NCBI GenBank assembly: GCA_950097015.1
Contig: CATNEN010000014.1
Coordinates: forward strand, 496,001-560,000
Source: Macrostomum hystrix
Lineage: Eukaryota > Platyhelminthes > Macrostomidae
Direction of reading: 5' to 3'
DNA length: 64,000 bases
The notes beneath the pieces were generated by a model. That model had not been told where the DNA came from and ran no database searches. It saw nothing but the letters and a program-made list of their open reading frames with translations. The translations under genes were made by a program, and so were the position numbers. Of this stretch, positions 32,951 through 45,800 are shown piece after piece (position 1 is the stretch's first letter; each line of letters starts with the position of its first letter).

Positions 32951-34143
32951 AAATAATGTCGGCAGTACAAGATCCATTCGCTATTGAAACAGCCTTTCCA
33001 TTTCCTTTTCGGGCGCATGCCTTAATCGGTCGCATGCACTTGTCGCTACAAAATTCTGTATTCTGTATCTCTTTCTCTGTTGATGTCTGCTGGTGCGCGG
33101 TTTCGCGTCTACAAGTTAGGTCCCGGTTACGAGTTAGCTTAGGCGCTAGGCTCTGTCACCAAACGGTAAGAGGGCTGCTAGGATGCAGCTAGTAGTGTGC
33201 CTAGTTGGCCCGAAGTGACAAAAGGCTCACAGCGCGACCCGTGCACCTAAGCTAGGTTGGACAGGGCTGGCTGCCGCAGCTCTTATGGGGCCAGCCCTGC
33301 AGGGGCTTGACGAAAGCCCGGACATTGTGAATTACGTGGACCGTGCTGAGAGGGTGCCACTGCTTCAGTAATGCGGATGGCGCAGTTGCAACAGCAGGCT
33401 CAGCAGGTCCCAAGGGGCCGTCTTCGAGGTAAAAGACCGTCAAATACGACAGGAACAATTTTAATGCGACCGACTTTTAGGTGATGGTTCACTGCCTGCA
33501 CTGCCTGCACTAAACATCTGAACTTTTTTGGTCAGGTAAAAATGAATTAGCTATTTTAGCTATTATCTTGGCAGTTATTTAGATTTAAACCCTTAAGTTT
33601 GAACTTATAGGATACGCAAGCTTTCAGGCTTTTTCCCACACTGCCATGAAACGAGGCCAAAACACACAATTGTACATAATTTTTTAATGACCATGCATCT
33701 TAATATCACATATATGTACACCAAAAATGAGTCATTTGATGGCAGTATGAACGAGCTTTTTGGAATGGGCCTAAATGTACAGGAATTGCGCGAAAACATA
33801 ACCGTACAGTCTTGGAGCGGCCGCGTACTGGCCTTGAATGAGATATAGCTGAAAACATGTGGCTTGAAGGTAAAATCGTCACTCGGGGGTGAAAGCAGCT
33901 GTGCACATAGCTCGTACTCGTAGCAAGACGAAGCTTAGTTTTGAGGACCAACTGACTCCGTGAGGTCTTGTACTCTGCAATGAATCTCATATGTATTTCA
34001 TACACCTTTGATCATTATAATTTAACTAGACAAGAGCTTGTAATTTAGCTCACAAGAGACAGCGACAACTCAGCAGTTCCGAAATCTCAAGCGTCATGCG
34101 CAGCGGCAGCTTGAACTGCAAACTTTCCAAACTGCACGAGTAA
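32951..34143. other. No recognised gene
   Basis: Base composition returns to normal from about 32.95 kb. Short frames on both strands (for example 32956-33192 plus and 33252-33458 minus) show no family motif. Confidence 0.45.
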
Positions 34144-37100
34144 ATGGCACTGCGCGACAGCCTAGACCGACTCTGCACCCAGTTGAAGCCGATCATCGTG
34201 CTTGGCATTGGCTGCGCCTGCTCACTGCTCATCGCCACCAACATCCGCTGCCGTGGCTCTGTGGTGGCATACTTGGCCCAAGAGTCTCCGTCCGCTGTGC
34301 CCAAGTTCGCCGAAGATTGGCTGGCTGCCGCACCAGGCGTGTTCACTTACCTTTTTGTGCCTTTGTTCACAGGTGCGGGTCTTCAGTGTTTGCAAGGCTT
34401 AACATTTGGATACCGAGCCATTTTGCCTCCCGTTTTTATACCAAGGGGGAATTTCTGGCCCCCTTTTGAAATTTATTTCGCAGCGCCCGAATGCTAGCAC
34501 AGATTAGGCAAGGGTGTCCTGTGGCTTTGTTGCGCCTGATATTTTGACTGATTGGTTGACAGATTAGGCAAGGGTGTCCTGTGGCTTTGTTGCGCCAGAT
34601 ATTTTGACTGATTGGTTGACAGATTAGTCAAGGGTGTCCTGTGGCTTTGTTGCGCCTGATATTTTGACTGATTGGTTGACAGATTAGGCAAGGGTGTCCG
34701 GTGGCTTTGTTGCGCCTGATATTTTGACTGATTGGTTGACAGATTAGGCAAGGGTGTCCTGTGGCTTTGTTGCGCCTGATATTTTGACTGATTGGTTGAC
34801 AGATTAGGCAAGGGTGTCCTGTGGCTTTGTTGTGCCTGATATTTTGACTGATTGGTTGACAGATTAGGCAAGGGTGTCCTGTGGCTTTGTTGCGCCTGAT
34901 ATTATGACTGATTGGTTGACAGATTAGGCAAGGGTGTCCTGTGGCTTTGTTGCGCCTGATATTTTGACTGATTGGTTGACAGATTAGGCAAGGGTGTCCT
35001 GTGGCTTTGTTGCGCCTGATATTTTGACTGATTGGTTGACAGATTAGGCAAGGGTGTCCTGTGGCTTTGTTGCGCCTGATATTTTGACTGATTGGTTGAC
35101 AGATTAGGCAAGGGTGTCCTGTGGCTTTGTTGCGCCTGATATTTTGACTGATTGGTTGACAGATTAGGCAAGGGTGTCCTGTGGCTTTGTTGCGCCTGAT
35201 ATTTTGACTGATTGGTTGACAGATTAGGCAAGGGTGTCCTGTGGCTTTGTTGCGCCTGATATTTTGACTGATTGGTTGACAGATTAGGCAAGGGTGTCCT
35301 GTGGCTTTGTTGCGCCTGATATTTTGACTGATTGGTTGACAGATTAGGCAAGGGTGTCCTGTGGCTTTGTTGCGCCAGATATTTTGACTGATTGGTTGAC
35401 AGATTAGTCAAGGGTGTCCTGTGGCTTTGTTGCGCCTGATATTTTGACTGATTGGTTGACAGATTAGGCAAGGGTGTCCGGTGGCTTTGTTGCGCCTGAT
35501 ATTTTGACTGATTGGTTGACAGATTAGGCAAGGGTGTCCTGTGGCTTTGTTGCGCCTGATATTTTGACTGATTGGTTGACAGATTAGGCAAGGGTGTCCT
35601 GTGGCTTTGTTGTGCCTGATATTTTGACTGATTGGTTGACAGATTAGGCAAGGGTGTCCTGTGGCTTTGTTGCGCCTGATATTATGACTGATTGGTTGAC
35701 AGATTAGGCAAGGGTGTCCTGTGGCTTTGTTGCGCCTGATATTTTGACTGATTGGTTGACAGATTAGGCAAGGGTGTCCTGTGGCTTTGTTGCGCCTGAT
35801 ATTTTGACTGATTGGTTGACAGATTAGGCAAGGGTGTCCTGTGGCTTTGTTGCGCCTGATATTTTGACTGATTGGTTGACAGATTAGGCAAGGGTGTCCT
35901 GTGGCTTTGTTGCGCCTGATATTTTGACTGATTGGTTGACAGATTAGGCAAGGGTGTCCTGTGGCTTTGTTGTGCCTGATATTTTGACTGATTGGTTGAC
36001 AGATTAGGCAAGGGTGTCCTGTGGCTTTGTTGCGCCTGATATTTTGACTGATTGGTTGACAGATTAGGCAAGGGTGTCCTGTGGCTTTGTTGCGCCTGAT
36101 ATTTTGACTGATTGGTTGACAGATTAGGCAAGGGTGTCCTGTGGCTTTGTTGTGCCTGATATTTTGACTGATTGGTTGACAGATTAGGCAAGGGTGTCCT
36201 GTGGCTTTGTTGTGCCTGATATTTTGACTGATTGGTTGACAGATTAGGCAAGGGTGTCCTGTGGCTTTGTTGCGCCTGATATTTTAGGCCTGATCAGTGA
36301 AATTGGAGAAATTCGTAGCAGGGTGTCCATTATTAGTGGCTTAGTTCCACCTGTTGTAGCCCTTGAGACGGCCTAGCAGTCCGTCTATGTAAAGGTAGGT
36401 GATCACCGAAGACGAGAGATAAGTATCGTATGCTTGCGTTGCTCCGCAGCTTCACGCCAGTTTGGTGAATTATTAGGATTGAATTATATTTTTCCAAAAA
36501 TACAAAAAAAAATATTTTTTTAATAATATACTTCCATTCGAAAAAGCAAGTGTACAATTGTTAGCTATTGAGTGGATTTCAGGGATAGCATATCTTCATT
36601 TGCGATTGATACGGCTCATAGGTCTGGTGGACGGCTTCAAGCTGAGCTACCCGCTCTGCATGCTTGGCTCGGGCGCCGCAGTCCTGCTTGGCTCCCTGCT
36701 GCCCCATGTTGCAGCCTGCCAATCCTGCACGCAGCTCCTTCTGCCAGTTGATGCCGCTGTTGGCGGCCTTGGCGCCAGTCTCATGCTCTCTGTGGTTCTG
36801 CTCGCCACAGACGACTGTTTCCCATCTGAGTCCGGCATTCGAACTCTGGCTACGACACTGGTGCAGGTAAAGTTGTTTCATTTCCCTGGCCTGGTCTCAG
36901 GATATGTTCTAGGCCTACCCAAGTTTACAAGGATCCAAAGATTTTCAATTCCAAATTATCCAAGGGCGTCGCGTTTGCGGGCTTCTTTCTGGTGGAAGCA
37001 CAGGCCGCCCTCACTCAGCGGCTGGGCTGGCGCGGGGCGCTGCTGGTCCATGGCGCGGCAGCCGCCCTCCTCGGCTTACTCGGTGCTGCAACATTCCCTA

Positions 37101-38503
37101 AGCGTCGGCCGCCGCGTCCTGTTGACTTGACAGTCAGCGCAATCGACATTCTGCGGGACCGTCGCGAGTGGAAGCTTCGACTGCTCAGTTTGTCTCAGGT
37201 GCTATATTATTTATGACGAATAGCCAAAAACAAAATGCTTGCGTTTTAACAGAAAGTTTTGTCTCGCTTCTATCAAATCCTACTTACATCCTTGAGCAGC
37301 CTGCTCACATCCTTAAGCAGCATACTCATATCCTGAAGCAGCCATTTCATAACCTGAAGCAGCCATTCATAACCTGAAGCAGCCAGTTCATAACCTGAAG
37401 CAGCCATTTCATAACCTGAAGCAGCCAATTCATAACCTGAAGCAGCCATTTCATAACCTGAAGCAGCCAATTCATATCCTGAAGCAGCCAATTCATAACC
37501 TGAAGCAGCCAATTCATATCCTGAAGCAGCCATTTCATAACCTGAAGCAGCCAATTCATATCCTGAAGCAGCCAATTCATAACCCGAAGCAGCCAATTCA
37601 TATCCTGAAGCAGCCAATTCATAACCTGAAGCAGCCAATTCATAACCCGAAGCAGCCAATTCATATCCTGAAGCAGCCAATTCATAACCCGAAGCAGCCA
37701 ATTCATAACCTGAAGCAGCCAATTCATAACCCGAAGCAGCCAATTCATATCCTGAAGCAGCCTACTAGCATACCAGAGCCGCCTTCTCACCCTCCACTGA
37801 TTCCGATGATATAGTGATTTTGACTCCATTCTCTATGTAATGCATGCCACAGGCTGAGCTGGAGTCCAGCCGCACCGTGCTGCTTTGGCTGCTGGAGCGG
37901 CTGCTTGCCGCGTTGGTTTCCGATGGTGCTTTCCAGTTTCTGATGGCTCGCTCCGGAGCCGCGCGTCACGCACCCGCACAGCAGCTGCTGATGACCGATG
38001 GCATTCTGCCAGCGCTTTTATTCTCAGGGGGCTCCACAGCCTCCTACTTGGGCGGGGCGGTGCTCGGCTGTCTCCTACCAGGTCAGCCGCTGCTGATTGG
38101 CCATGCAGCCTCCGCTCTGTTGGTGGGCTGTACAATCCTCGGCTGGTCAGCTGTTCTTGGCTCCAGTCGGCTCCGGAACGCCGAACTCCTGCTAGCCTGG
38201 GCCTGTGGCCTTGGAGTCGGCGGCATCGGCAGCTGCGCATACGCTGCCGGGGAGGTTGCCACAGGAGTCCAGGCACGGTCCGTCTACCCCTTCAGTCGAC
38301 TCGCTGGCGGTCTGGCCATCGTCACCGAGCTAGCAGCCCGTCACGTACTGCCGATTGGCGGCACTCAGATTTGGGAGCAACGACTTCTCCTGCGGCTACT
38401 GTTGCTTCTGTGTGCAGCTCAGCTGGGCGCCCTGCTAATTCTCATTCAACGAGTCTATGGTAGACGCCTGACCTATTCTAGTCCGCTGGTGGCCAAAAAA
38501 TGA
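34144..38503 (+). CDS. MFS carrier, monocarboxylate-transporter (SLC16)-like
   Basis: Seen: four exons, 34144-34372, 36583-36866, 36965-37198 and 37853-38503 (TGA), phases 1/0/0, totalling 465 residues, the usual size of a 12-helix major facilitator. Hydrophobic helices alternate with short basic loops. Exon 3 has the family-typical FAGFFLVEAQAALTQRLGWRGALL segment (split here as FAGFFLVEAQAAL then TQRLGWRGALL), like the helix 4-5 region of MCTs, then a charged central loop (FPKRRPPRP). The second half has Gly-rich helices. Family role: proton-linked or facilitated transport of monocarboxylates or other small solutes across membranes. The classic N-terminal MCT motif is not evident, so the substrate is unknown. 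Introns 1 and 3 are swollen by minisatellites of about 1.8 and 0.5 kb. Confidence 0.68.
34410..36425. mobile_element. Dispersed element (unknown class) carrying the amplified 60-bp unit
   Basis: Sequence left of the array (CCCGTTTTTATACCAAGGGG) and right of it (GGAGAAATTCG, GGGTGTCCATTA, GTAGGTGATCACCGAAGACG) matches the flanks of a single unexpanded unit at about 56600-56880. The two loci therefore share one element. No terminal repeats or coding capacity were recognised. Confidence 0.65.
34501..36285 (-). repeat. 60-bp minisatellite, about 29.75 copies, in intron 1 of the MFS gene
   Basis: The unit starts AGATTAGGCAAGGGTGTCCT and ends ATTGGTTGAC. There are 29 full copies from 34501 to 36240 and a 45-base partial copy. 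Because 60 is a multiple of three, minus-strand frames stay open (PNLSTNQSKYQAQQSHRTPL repeat), but the array is bounded by intronic sequence and has no splice or start support. It is the amplified middle of a dispersed element also present at 56.6 kb. Confidence 0.95.
37290..37765 (+). repeat. 21-bp minisatellite in intron 3 of the MFS gene
   Basis: About 22 copies of a unit built on CTGAAGCAGCCAATTCATAAC, with CATTTC, CATATC and CCCGAAG variants. Frames stay open on the minus strand only because 21 is divisible by three. Confidence 0.92.
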
Positions 38504-38509
38504 CAGCCG

Positions 38510-39225
38510 TTCTCTTGGTTGTTCGTTTTATATTGAATTTAAATCCGAGTATCAACATGGAAATTTTTTTAATTTCGACGCGTTTCGCACTTCAAGATGC
38601 ATCTTCAGGTATATTTTGGAAAGAAGGTAAGTAAATCGAAAAAGGCGAATTAAAAATAATCATACAATCTATGGATTTAACCAGTGAGTAAATATTTCAA
38701 TGCACATAGCAGCCAGAGGTCGGTGGTTCGGATGTAGTCGGTTCATCGAAATTTTCATGAAATTCTATCTTGTTACTCGGATTTATATTCATTCTATAAT
38801 CAGCAACAGTCAAAAGTTCCACCCTACAAGCTAGAATAATTATTCTTTCTTATTGCAAGTCCCGCAACTTACTGCACGCGCGAAGCTCATTGAGAACGCG
38901 GCACCAAGCCGAGCCGATGCTGTCAACTAAAAGAACAGCTACACTGCGCTTGCCTTCCCAGTCCCCAGACATGAATCCTATCGAGCATGAATCCTATTTT
39001 CATCGCACTTGAATTATGGATGAACTTTTGAATGTGGCTGAGCATACTTGCCGAGCGCACATCCTCACCAAATTATCATTGAATTAGGAGCTATTACTGC
39101 TGCTGCGAGTACATCTCATTTTACGTCTTATACTAATGCTCATTATATTCCATTCATCTTGCCGTCATTGCGTGGTATCTGTCTCTTTGCGCTTTTGTTT
39201 ACCATCTTCTTGTAATGGTTGTTGA
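38510..39225. other. Intergenic stretch between the MFS gene and the duplication
   Basis: No gene. It contains the Tc1/mariner relic listed separately. Confidence 0.5.
38934..38997 (+). pseudogene. Tc1/mariner transposase relic
   Basis: One frame reads TATLRLPSQSPDMNPIEHE. Family knowledge: Tc1-type DDE transposases carry a SPD(L/M)NPIE motif around the third catalytic acidic residue. Only this short piece is recognisable, and it is not part of an intact gene. Confidence 0.6.
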
Positions 39226-39874
39226 AATGAACCACCTGAAATAGACAACACCTGAGTTTGTTTCTAAGCAACACAAATAAATAATTCAGGCTCAGAGTTT
39301 TTTTCAATAGAGATACTTTTAAATATTAGTTTGTTCTGTTGATAGAATTAGGTTTGGTTCACACTGTGGGGCGGAAGAAAGTATTTAAAAAAAACTGAAT
39401 CATCATAGCCGTTCATCACTAGCAGCAAATACAAGAAGTGTTAGGGGCTATCTATGCAGAGCTTGCAGCAGATAAACACTGTGCTTTAGTTAGGCAACAA
39501 ATTTCCGGATGCGTGCAAGCTTTGAGCTTTGCTTTGCTAGAAGGCGAATTTATACAAAATAGTAGGCTAACGTTGGCAATTTTTCATTTTACTTTGCTAC
39601 TATCAATCTCAAATTTAGTCTTCCTTACATATTTTTGTCTTAATATTGGTACAAACTTAAAGCACAATTGTTTCAAAGCAGCAAGAAGTTGTTAAGCAGA
39701 AAATTATATCGCTTTCATTTACCAGCTACTTAGCTAAAAATACAAAAGCTACATAAAGTTTTCCCCTTGTTGTGTGCAAATAGCGACATTTGAAAGAGTT
39801 GATAAAACATTTGGTTTCATTATTCAAAGAGCTTTTTCACTCCAATATCTTGTTCGATCAAAACTGCGCAGAAT

Positions 39875-42800
39875 CTATAGGTGTGTCGTGTCACCAGCAT
39901 CACCTTCTTCACCAGAGGCCCCCTTTGAAGCTTCATTATCGGCCCCGTCGAAGGCCTCGTTGACGTACTCCGAAGTGGTGGGCTGAGCAGAATCCAAAGC
40001 AAATCCGCCAGCCTCAGCAGCGCCGCCGGCTTCGGCAGCACCGCCAGCCGCAGCTGCAGCAAATGCCGCAGTTCCCCCAACGGCTGCAGTGCTGGGAGCC
40101 ACAACAGAGCCAGAGCTCGTCAGGACTTTGATGATCACGAAGACTGCGAGCCCAATAAAAGCGATGCCAAGGACGGGAATGACAGACACCAGAGAGTAGA
40201 AGGCGGCACCAGGAGAGTCCTGTGGACCGATGGGTGGCCTAGAGCTAGAGGTTGGAGCGACACTAGTAGTTATCGATGCTGTTGTTGTCGTCGATGTGGT
40301 TGTTGTGGTTGTCGATGCTGTTGTCGACTGCGTCGTTATGTCTGTAGTCTGGGCTGTTGTCGTTGCTGGATAGACAAGATCGTCAACGAAAGGAAGTACA
40401 TTCTCCCACCAGCCGCAGTCCTGCCTGCGGAAGCCGAAGTTCAATTCTGGGAATTTATCGATTCCGAGAGCGCGGAAATACTTGGTGCGCTTCAGTCCCA
40501 GCTCGTAGGGTCTCCAATTCGGAGCACTCGGGTTCAAGTTCGGATTTCCGTCCTTGGCGAATTTCACAAAGCGCCTCATAATTGACTCAGAGAGGTTGGC
40601 TCTATCCACAGTCTCTGCTGGACCAGGGCTTGTCGGATTGCCGAAAAAGAAGAACGCATCTTCAACTGCAAATTAGAAAATGAGGCGGCTAAGAAGGTTG
40701 CTTGATATTTATTTTGTTTTTGTCTACTTGCATGCTTAAATTTTTGTGATTTCAGAGTTTCGATTACGAATAGTTCTGGTAGAAAGAATCCAGTCGTGAC
40801 AGAAACTTACACAGTGTCGAACCCAGCAACGGCAAGCGCTCTCCTTGGAACAGGGCCATTTCGTCGAATAAATAGTAGTAGGTGGAGTTGTTTGGGCTGG
40901 CAGCAACGAACTTCTCCGCGAACTCGGTGATGTCGCAGGTGAAGTAGCGGTCGCTCAATGCTTCCGCCCACTCTTGGATCTTCAGATCAAAGCTCTCTAG
41001 GTTTGACCACGGAGACTTGAACAGTTTCAGAATCTCCTGACCGCTGGTGGTCATCTGGGTCGGGAACCTTGGGAAGAAGGTGTTCGACTCGACCAGGGCC
41101 TGAAATTATTCAAGTGATGCAGTTTTGTTCCTGAGTGCGAAAGAATCGGGGCAATCAAATTATGCGCTTCAGACCGATGTGAATAACAGCGACTCGCACC
41201 TGTCGGTATGTCTCAAGCGTGAAGTTGTCCTTGTTCAGAATAATGTCACCGACGATTCTCTCGAGAAGGAAATTTCCAGGACTGCTTGTCTGTCCAATGA
41301 TCATCGGCATCTTGGCGAATCTTCCAGAGTTGACCAGAACCCACGGATCGTCAGCGAAGAATTCGCCGTCAATAACAGGCTGGAACTCAATGCCCTTGAA
41401 GATCCGGTTAAAGTCCTCTTGCATCTCGTTGATCAACTCGGGTGTTAGACCTTGCAGACAGTTGAGTACATCTGAGCTGCAGCTCAATGACCTGACGAAC
41501 TCGGCGCTATATAGCTTCACAATGCTAGGCTGATCGCTGAGCGGATAGCTCTGCATCGGACTGCCCGTCATCATGATGACTCTCTGGAACGGCTTGCTCG
41601 CAATTGGCTCTCGGAGGAGGTGGTATCCAACGGAGATTGAGCCAGCCTCCACACCGGCCAGCGTGATGGTGTTCTTGTCGCCACCGAACGCCTCAATGTT
41701 CTTTGCCACCCAGCTGACGGCGGCCTCCTGGTCAAAGAGGCCCATGTTTCCCGTGATGCCGCTGGCTACAGAGGTTTCCAGAGCGAGGAAGCCAAAGGCT
41801 CCGAGGCGGTAGTTGATCGTGACAATCACTGCATGCTCATGATCCAGGATGTTTCGACCGTTCCAGCGAGGCTCTGACGATGTGCCGACTTCGAAGAAGC
41901 CACCATGGATGAACACAATAACCGGATACGTGCCATTCGGATTTCCTGCACTTCTTGGCGTCCAGATGTTCAGGAAAAGACAATCCTCGCTCATTGTGAT
42001 GGGAGTGTAGTACTTTCTCTGGTAGCAAGAGGCACCCATTTCCTTTGCTTGATGTGTCACTCCTATGGGGGCAGTTAAAAAATGTAGGGGTAATTAGAAC
42101 GACCCAGACATTTTTCCGAATTTCAACAAACTCACCATCTCCGGCGTTCCTCAATGGCTCCGGACGCTTGAAACGTAAGTTTCCGACTGGGGGCTCAGCG
42201 TATCGCACGCCCAAGAACTCGGACATTGTGTTGTTGTCCTGAGTCACCACAGTCTGGCCAACGACAGTTCCGAATCCGCTCACGGAAACACTGTAATCAG
42301 CAATCACATTGCCCTGGATTTTCTGTGTGATTTTAGCTGTCTGAGGAGCGTTTCCGATGGACATATCAGGCAGCGCCTTTGTGGAGTCTCGTCGGGTTTT
42401 CTGGCCGAATGACGTTCCGTTCTTCACGAGACCATCGACGTAAGGCAGGTCGTAGTACCAGACACCACATCGTTGAATAGTTTTGGCTCCCTCGGTGGCA
42501 TTGTAGCGATCGTCGTAGAGGTTGTTGTAGTCGGCGTAGTCCCACACTCCCAGCTTTGTCTTTTGCCATGTGGGATCTGCAAATATTTTGGTTTTCGCTT
42601 CGATTTTAACACCGCAGCATTGGAAGTACACCGGTTTGCGCGACCTTGGTGAGCACTGACTGGAGTTAGTGAAGGACAGGCTTTGGTGGGGTGCTTTGGT
42701 CGGTGGTTGTTGGGGTGGGGGTCGCTTGTGTGGGGTGGGTTTGGCGTGGCAGGTGGTATTTAGTTTGTCGTTGTGACCCTTTTGCGTCTCGTTTGCGCGC

Positions 42801-45800
42801 TAGGTTTTTTTGCAAAAAAACTGCATCTGCTATTTTATTTCAATTGCCATTTTCGTATTTATTCGTTAAAATTTCTGAAAATATACACTTTGATGGGGCT
42901 TGTTCTTTGCGTGCCCCTCTGCTTCATCGTCCCACGTTGTCCTGCCTTTGCCTTCAACTCAAGTTGCGGCATGTCTACCTAATTCCGGGTATTTTTGTCT
43001 TGGCCAACGACAACTAGTTTCCCTTGAGCTGATGAGTGAGCACCCAACCACTTGGTCAAAAAACACGAAGCTAAAATCACCTGATGGACAAGCTCACAAG
43101 TTATAGCTCAAGCTCATAAAAATCGGAAGCTATTTACGCTTGTACCTCAGAATTTCAACACATGCAGCATGCTGCACCTTTTCTTTATGCTTTTAGAGCG
43201 GAATGTAGAGTTTTACATGCATTTTATTAATATTTCGTCTACAGAATTTATATTTCATTCCATTCACTCCAATCCATAATGAGACACTTGTGCTACCAAA
43301 ATACTCACTCGGCTGGCCATCTCTGACGAACTTCACAATGTCCCGCATCATGCGAATCGAAAGCTTTGTGTGAGATTCCGGGTAGACAATGCCAGTACCA
43401 GCAGGAATGCCGAAAAAGTATCGGAGATCCGCTTGATGGTCTGAGCCCAGTTGTTTCCGATCGACGTCCCATGGATCTCGAGCCGTGAAAACGTACAGAT
43501 AGGTCTCCGTGCTCGGTCGGTTCCGACCCTTCTGGACGATCGACTCCCACACAGGACACAGAAAGTAGCGATCACCCACAGCCTGACCCCAGGTGTTTTG
43601 CAGAGTCTGCTTGTCAGGACTGCCGATGTAGTCATCGAAGTACAGGTGGATGAAGTCGGTGCCGGTCTCGCTCAGTTTGCGAGGGAATCGTGGATGGTAC
43701 GGGAACGTCTGGTTCAGGAACTGAAAACGGGTTTTATCAGTGTGTTTGTGATGAATAGTGCTTGTAACTAATGAAAATTTCAAGTTGCGAAAAATTTGAA
43801 TGCATCTCAGAAACAATCTAGAGCCATGTATCTCTCACCTTTTTGTAAGTCGAAGCATCAACGTCAGCAATGGTCAAGTTCTGATTCGCGAGAGCCTGAG
43901 CCACATAGCTTCCTCCAGTGTCTGTTGTGAATCCCATGAGCATTTCGGTGGTGGCTGATCCAGCCTCCTGATTTCTCCATGCTTCAATGGGGTCTCGGTT
44001 GTTGAAAAATTTTTCGTCTAGGACCGGTCGAAACTCCAACGTGAGAAGCAGCTTCAGGAATGGCGTCTGGGCGTTCACGATTGTTTGGGCATCAAGTCGC
44101 CTGATGCAAGCAATGGTTTCGGTGATGCCGGCGTTTCCACATCCAAGTGCGAGAGCGACGAATGCGAGATTCAAGTCGCGCGTGTTCTCCTTGCCTCCAT
44201 TGCTATCGTACCAAGCCATGGGCATCGTGGGGGAACCCCCCATCATGATGGCTCGCTTGAAGAGTTGTTTCGAATCGGTGATGCTATGGAATCCGACGGC
44301 AGCCGCTCCGATACCATGTCCGGCAAGCGCGATGTTCTGAGGGTCTCCTCCGAAGTGGCTAATTTGGTCACGCACCAAACCGATCGCAAGGCGCTGGTCC
44401 AGCAGGCCCATGTTGCCGGGAAGCTCTGCGTCGTTGAGGTACAGGAAGCCGAATGCTCCAAGTCGATAGGCCACAGTGACCAAGACGACATCCTCGTAGG
44501 ACAGGAGGTTTTCTCCGAATAGCTCGCGCTGACTGATGGAGCCAGATTCGAAATTCCCTCCGTGAATGTACACAATCACGGGATAGTTGCGTCCCGCCAC
44601 CGCCTCCGGTGTCCAAATGTTCATATACAGACAGTCCTCAGAGATTGGAATTCCCAGCGTGCTGTTGTCTTGTGGGCAAGCTGGCGGAAGTGTCTGAGCT
44701 ACTAGAGTTCCAGGAGCTCCGGAATATCCTCTCGGTTGTGCGAACCTAAGATTTCCGACTGGTGAATCAGCATAGGGCACTCCGAGGAATCTAGCTATGA
44801 TTTTATTGTTTCTGTCGAGTCGAACACGGTGGCCGACGACGGTAAAGTCAGGGTTGACTACCACCGTCGCATTTCCGACGACAGTACCATCCGGTCCGAT
44901 GGGGGGCCGAGTTGTTGGTTGAACTGTTGGCGGCAACGTCGTTGGATCCCTTGTCAAATTGTCCACGAAAGGGAGGATTTCATCCCAAAATCCGCACTCC
45001 TGTCGTCGGTACCCGTCGCGGTACATCCTCGGTGGCAAGTTGTCCGCATCGAGAAGCAGATGCGACTTGTTCCTGGCATCGTACTTCTCCCACCTAATCG
45101 TTCCGCCGGGCTCGCCATCGCGCGCAAAGTTCACGATCACATGCATGATTTCGTCAGACAGCTGGCGCTGCTCGTCCGGACGAGCTGGGCCCGGGCTCGA
45201 CGGATTGCCGAAGACGTAGAACGCGTCTTCAACTGAAATGAGTTTTCGAAAGTCTTGCTAATTGACGTGAGAATCAGTCTTTAAAGCCATTGTTATGGTG
45301 CTGCAACCAAGGCTAGTTGCATATATCTGCTAGACTATTCACCTCTACTCGTGAAGAGCTCGGATTACAATAAATTCCATCAAAAACCAAAAAAGTTTTT
45401 TAGTTCACCCACATAGACTGGCGTGCTTGAGTGGTAGCGCCGATTCCTCGTAGTCTTTGCCCTCGGTGAACAGGTAGTTGAAAACTGGCTGGTTTGAAGC
45501 CTTGGAGTAGGCGTCGAGGAACTTGTTGTTTGCACAGGTAAAGTAGCGGTCGCTGACAGCGAGGCCAAGGTCTCTCAAATCTCGCTCAAAGTTGCCCTGT
45601 CCGTTGTACTGCATGTAGTGGTTGCGCAGGCCAGTTCTGCCTGCGGTCGTCAACTCTGTCGGAAACCTCGGGAAGAACTCCGTCATGCGTTCCAGGGTCT
45701 GAAAATAATTTCAAGCGTTAAGAAGATACAGCAAACAATTTTAAATCCCGAAAGATTGCCCAGAGCAAAGTTAAACCTAAGCCAAAGTTCATTTGCTTAG

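Noticed and set aside
34494-36251. Three minus-strand frames of 125, 249 and 189 codons encoding a 20-residue repeat
   Set aside because: They are read-through of the 60-bp minisatellite (60 is divisible by three), lie inside an intron on the other strand and have no start or splice support.
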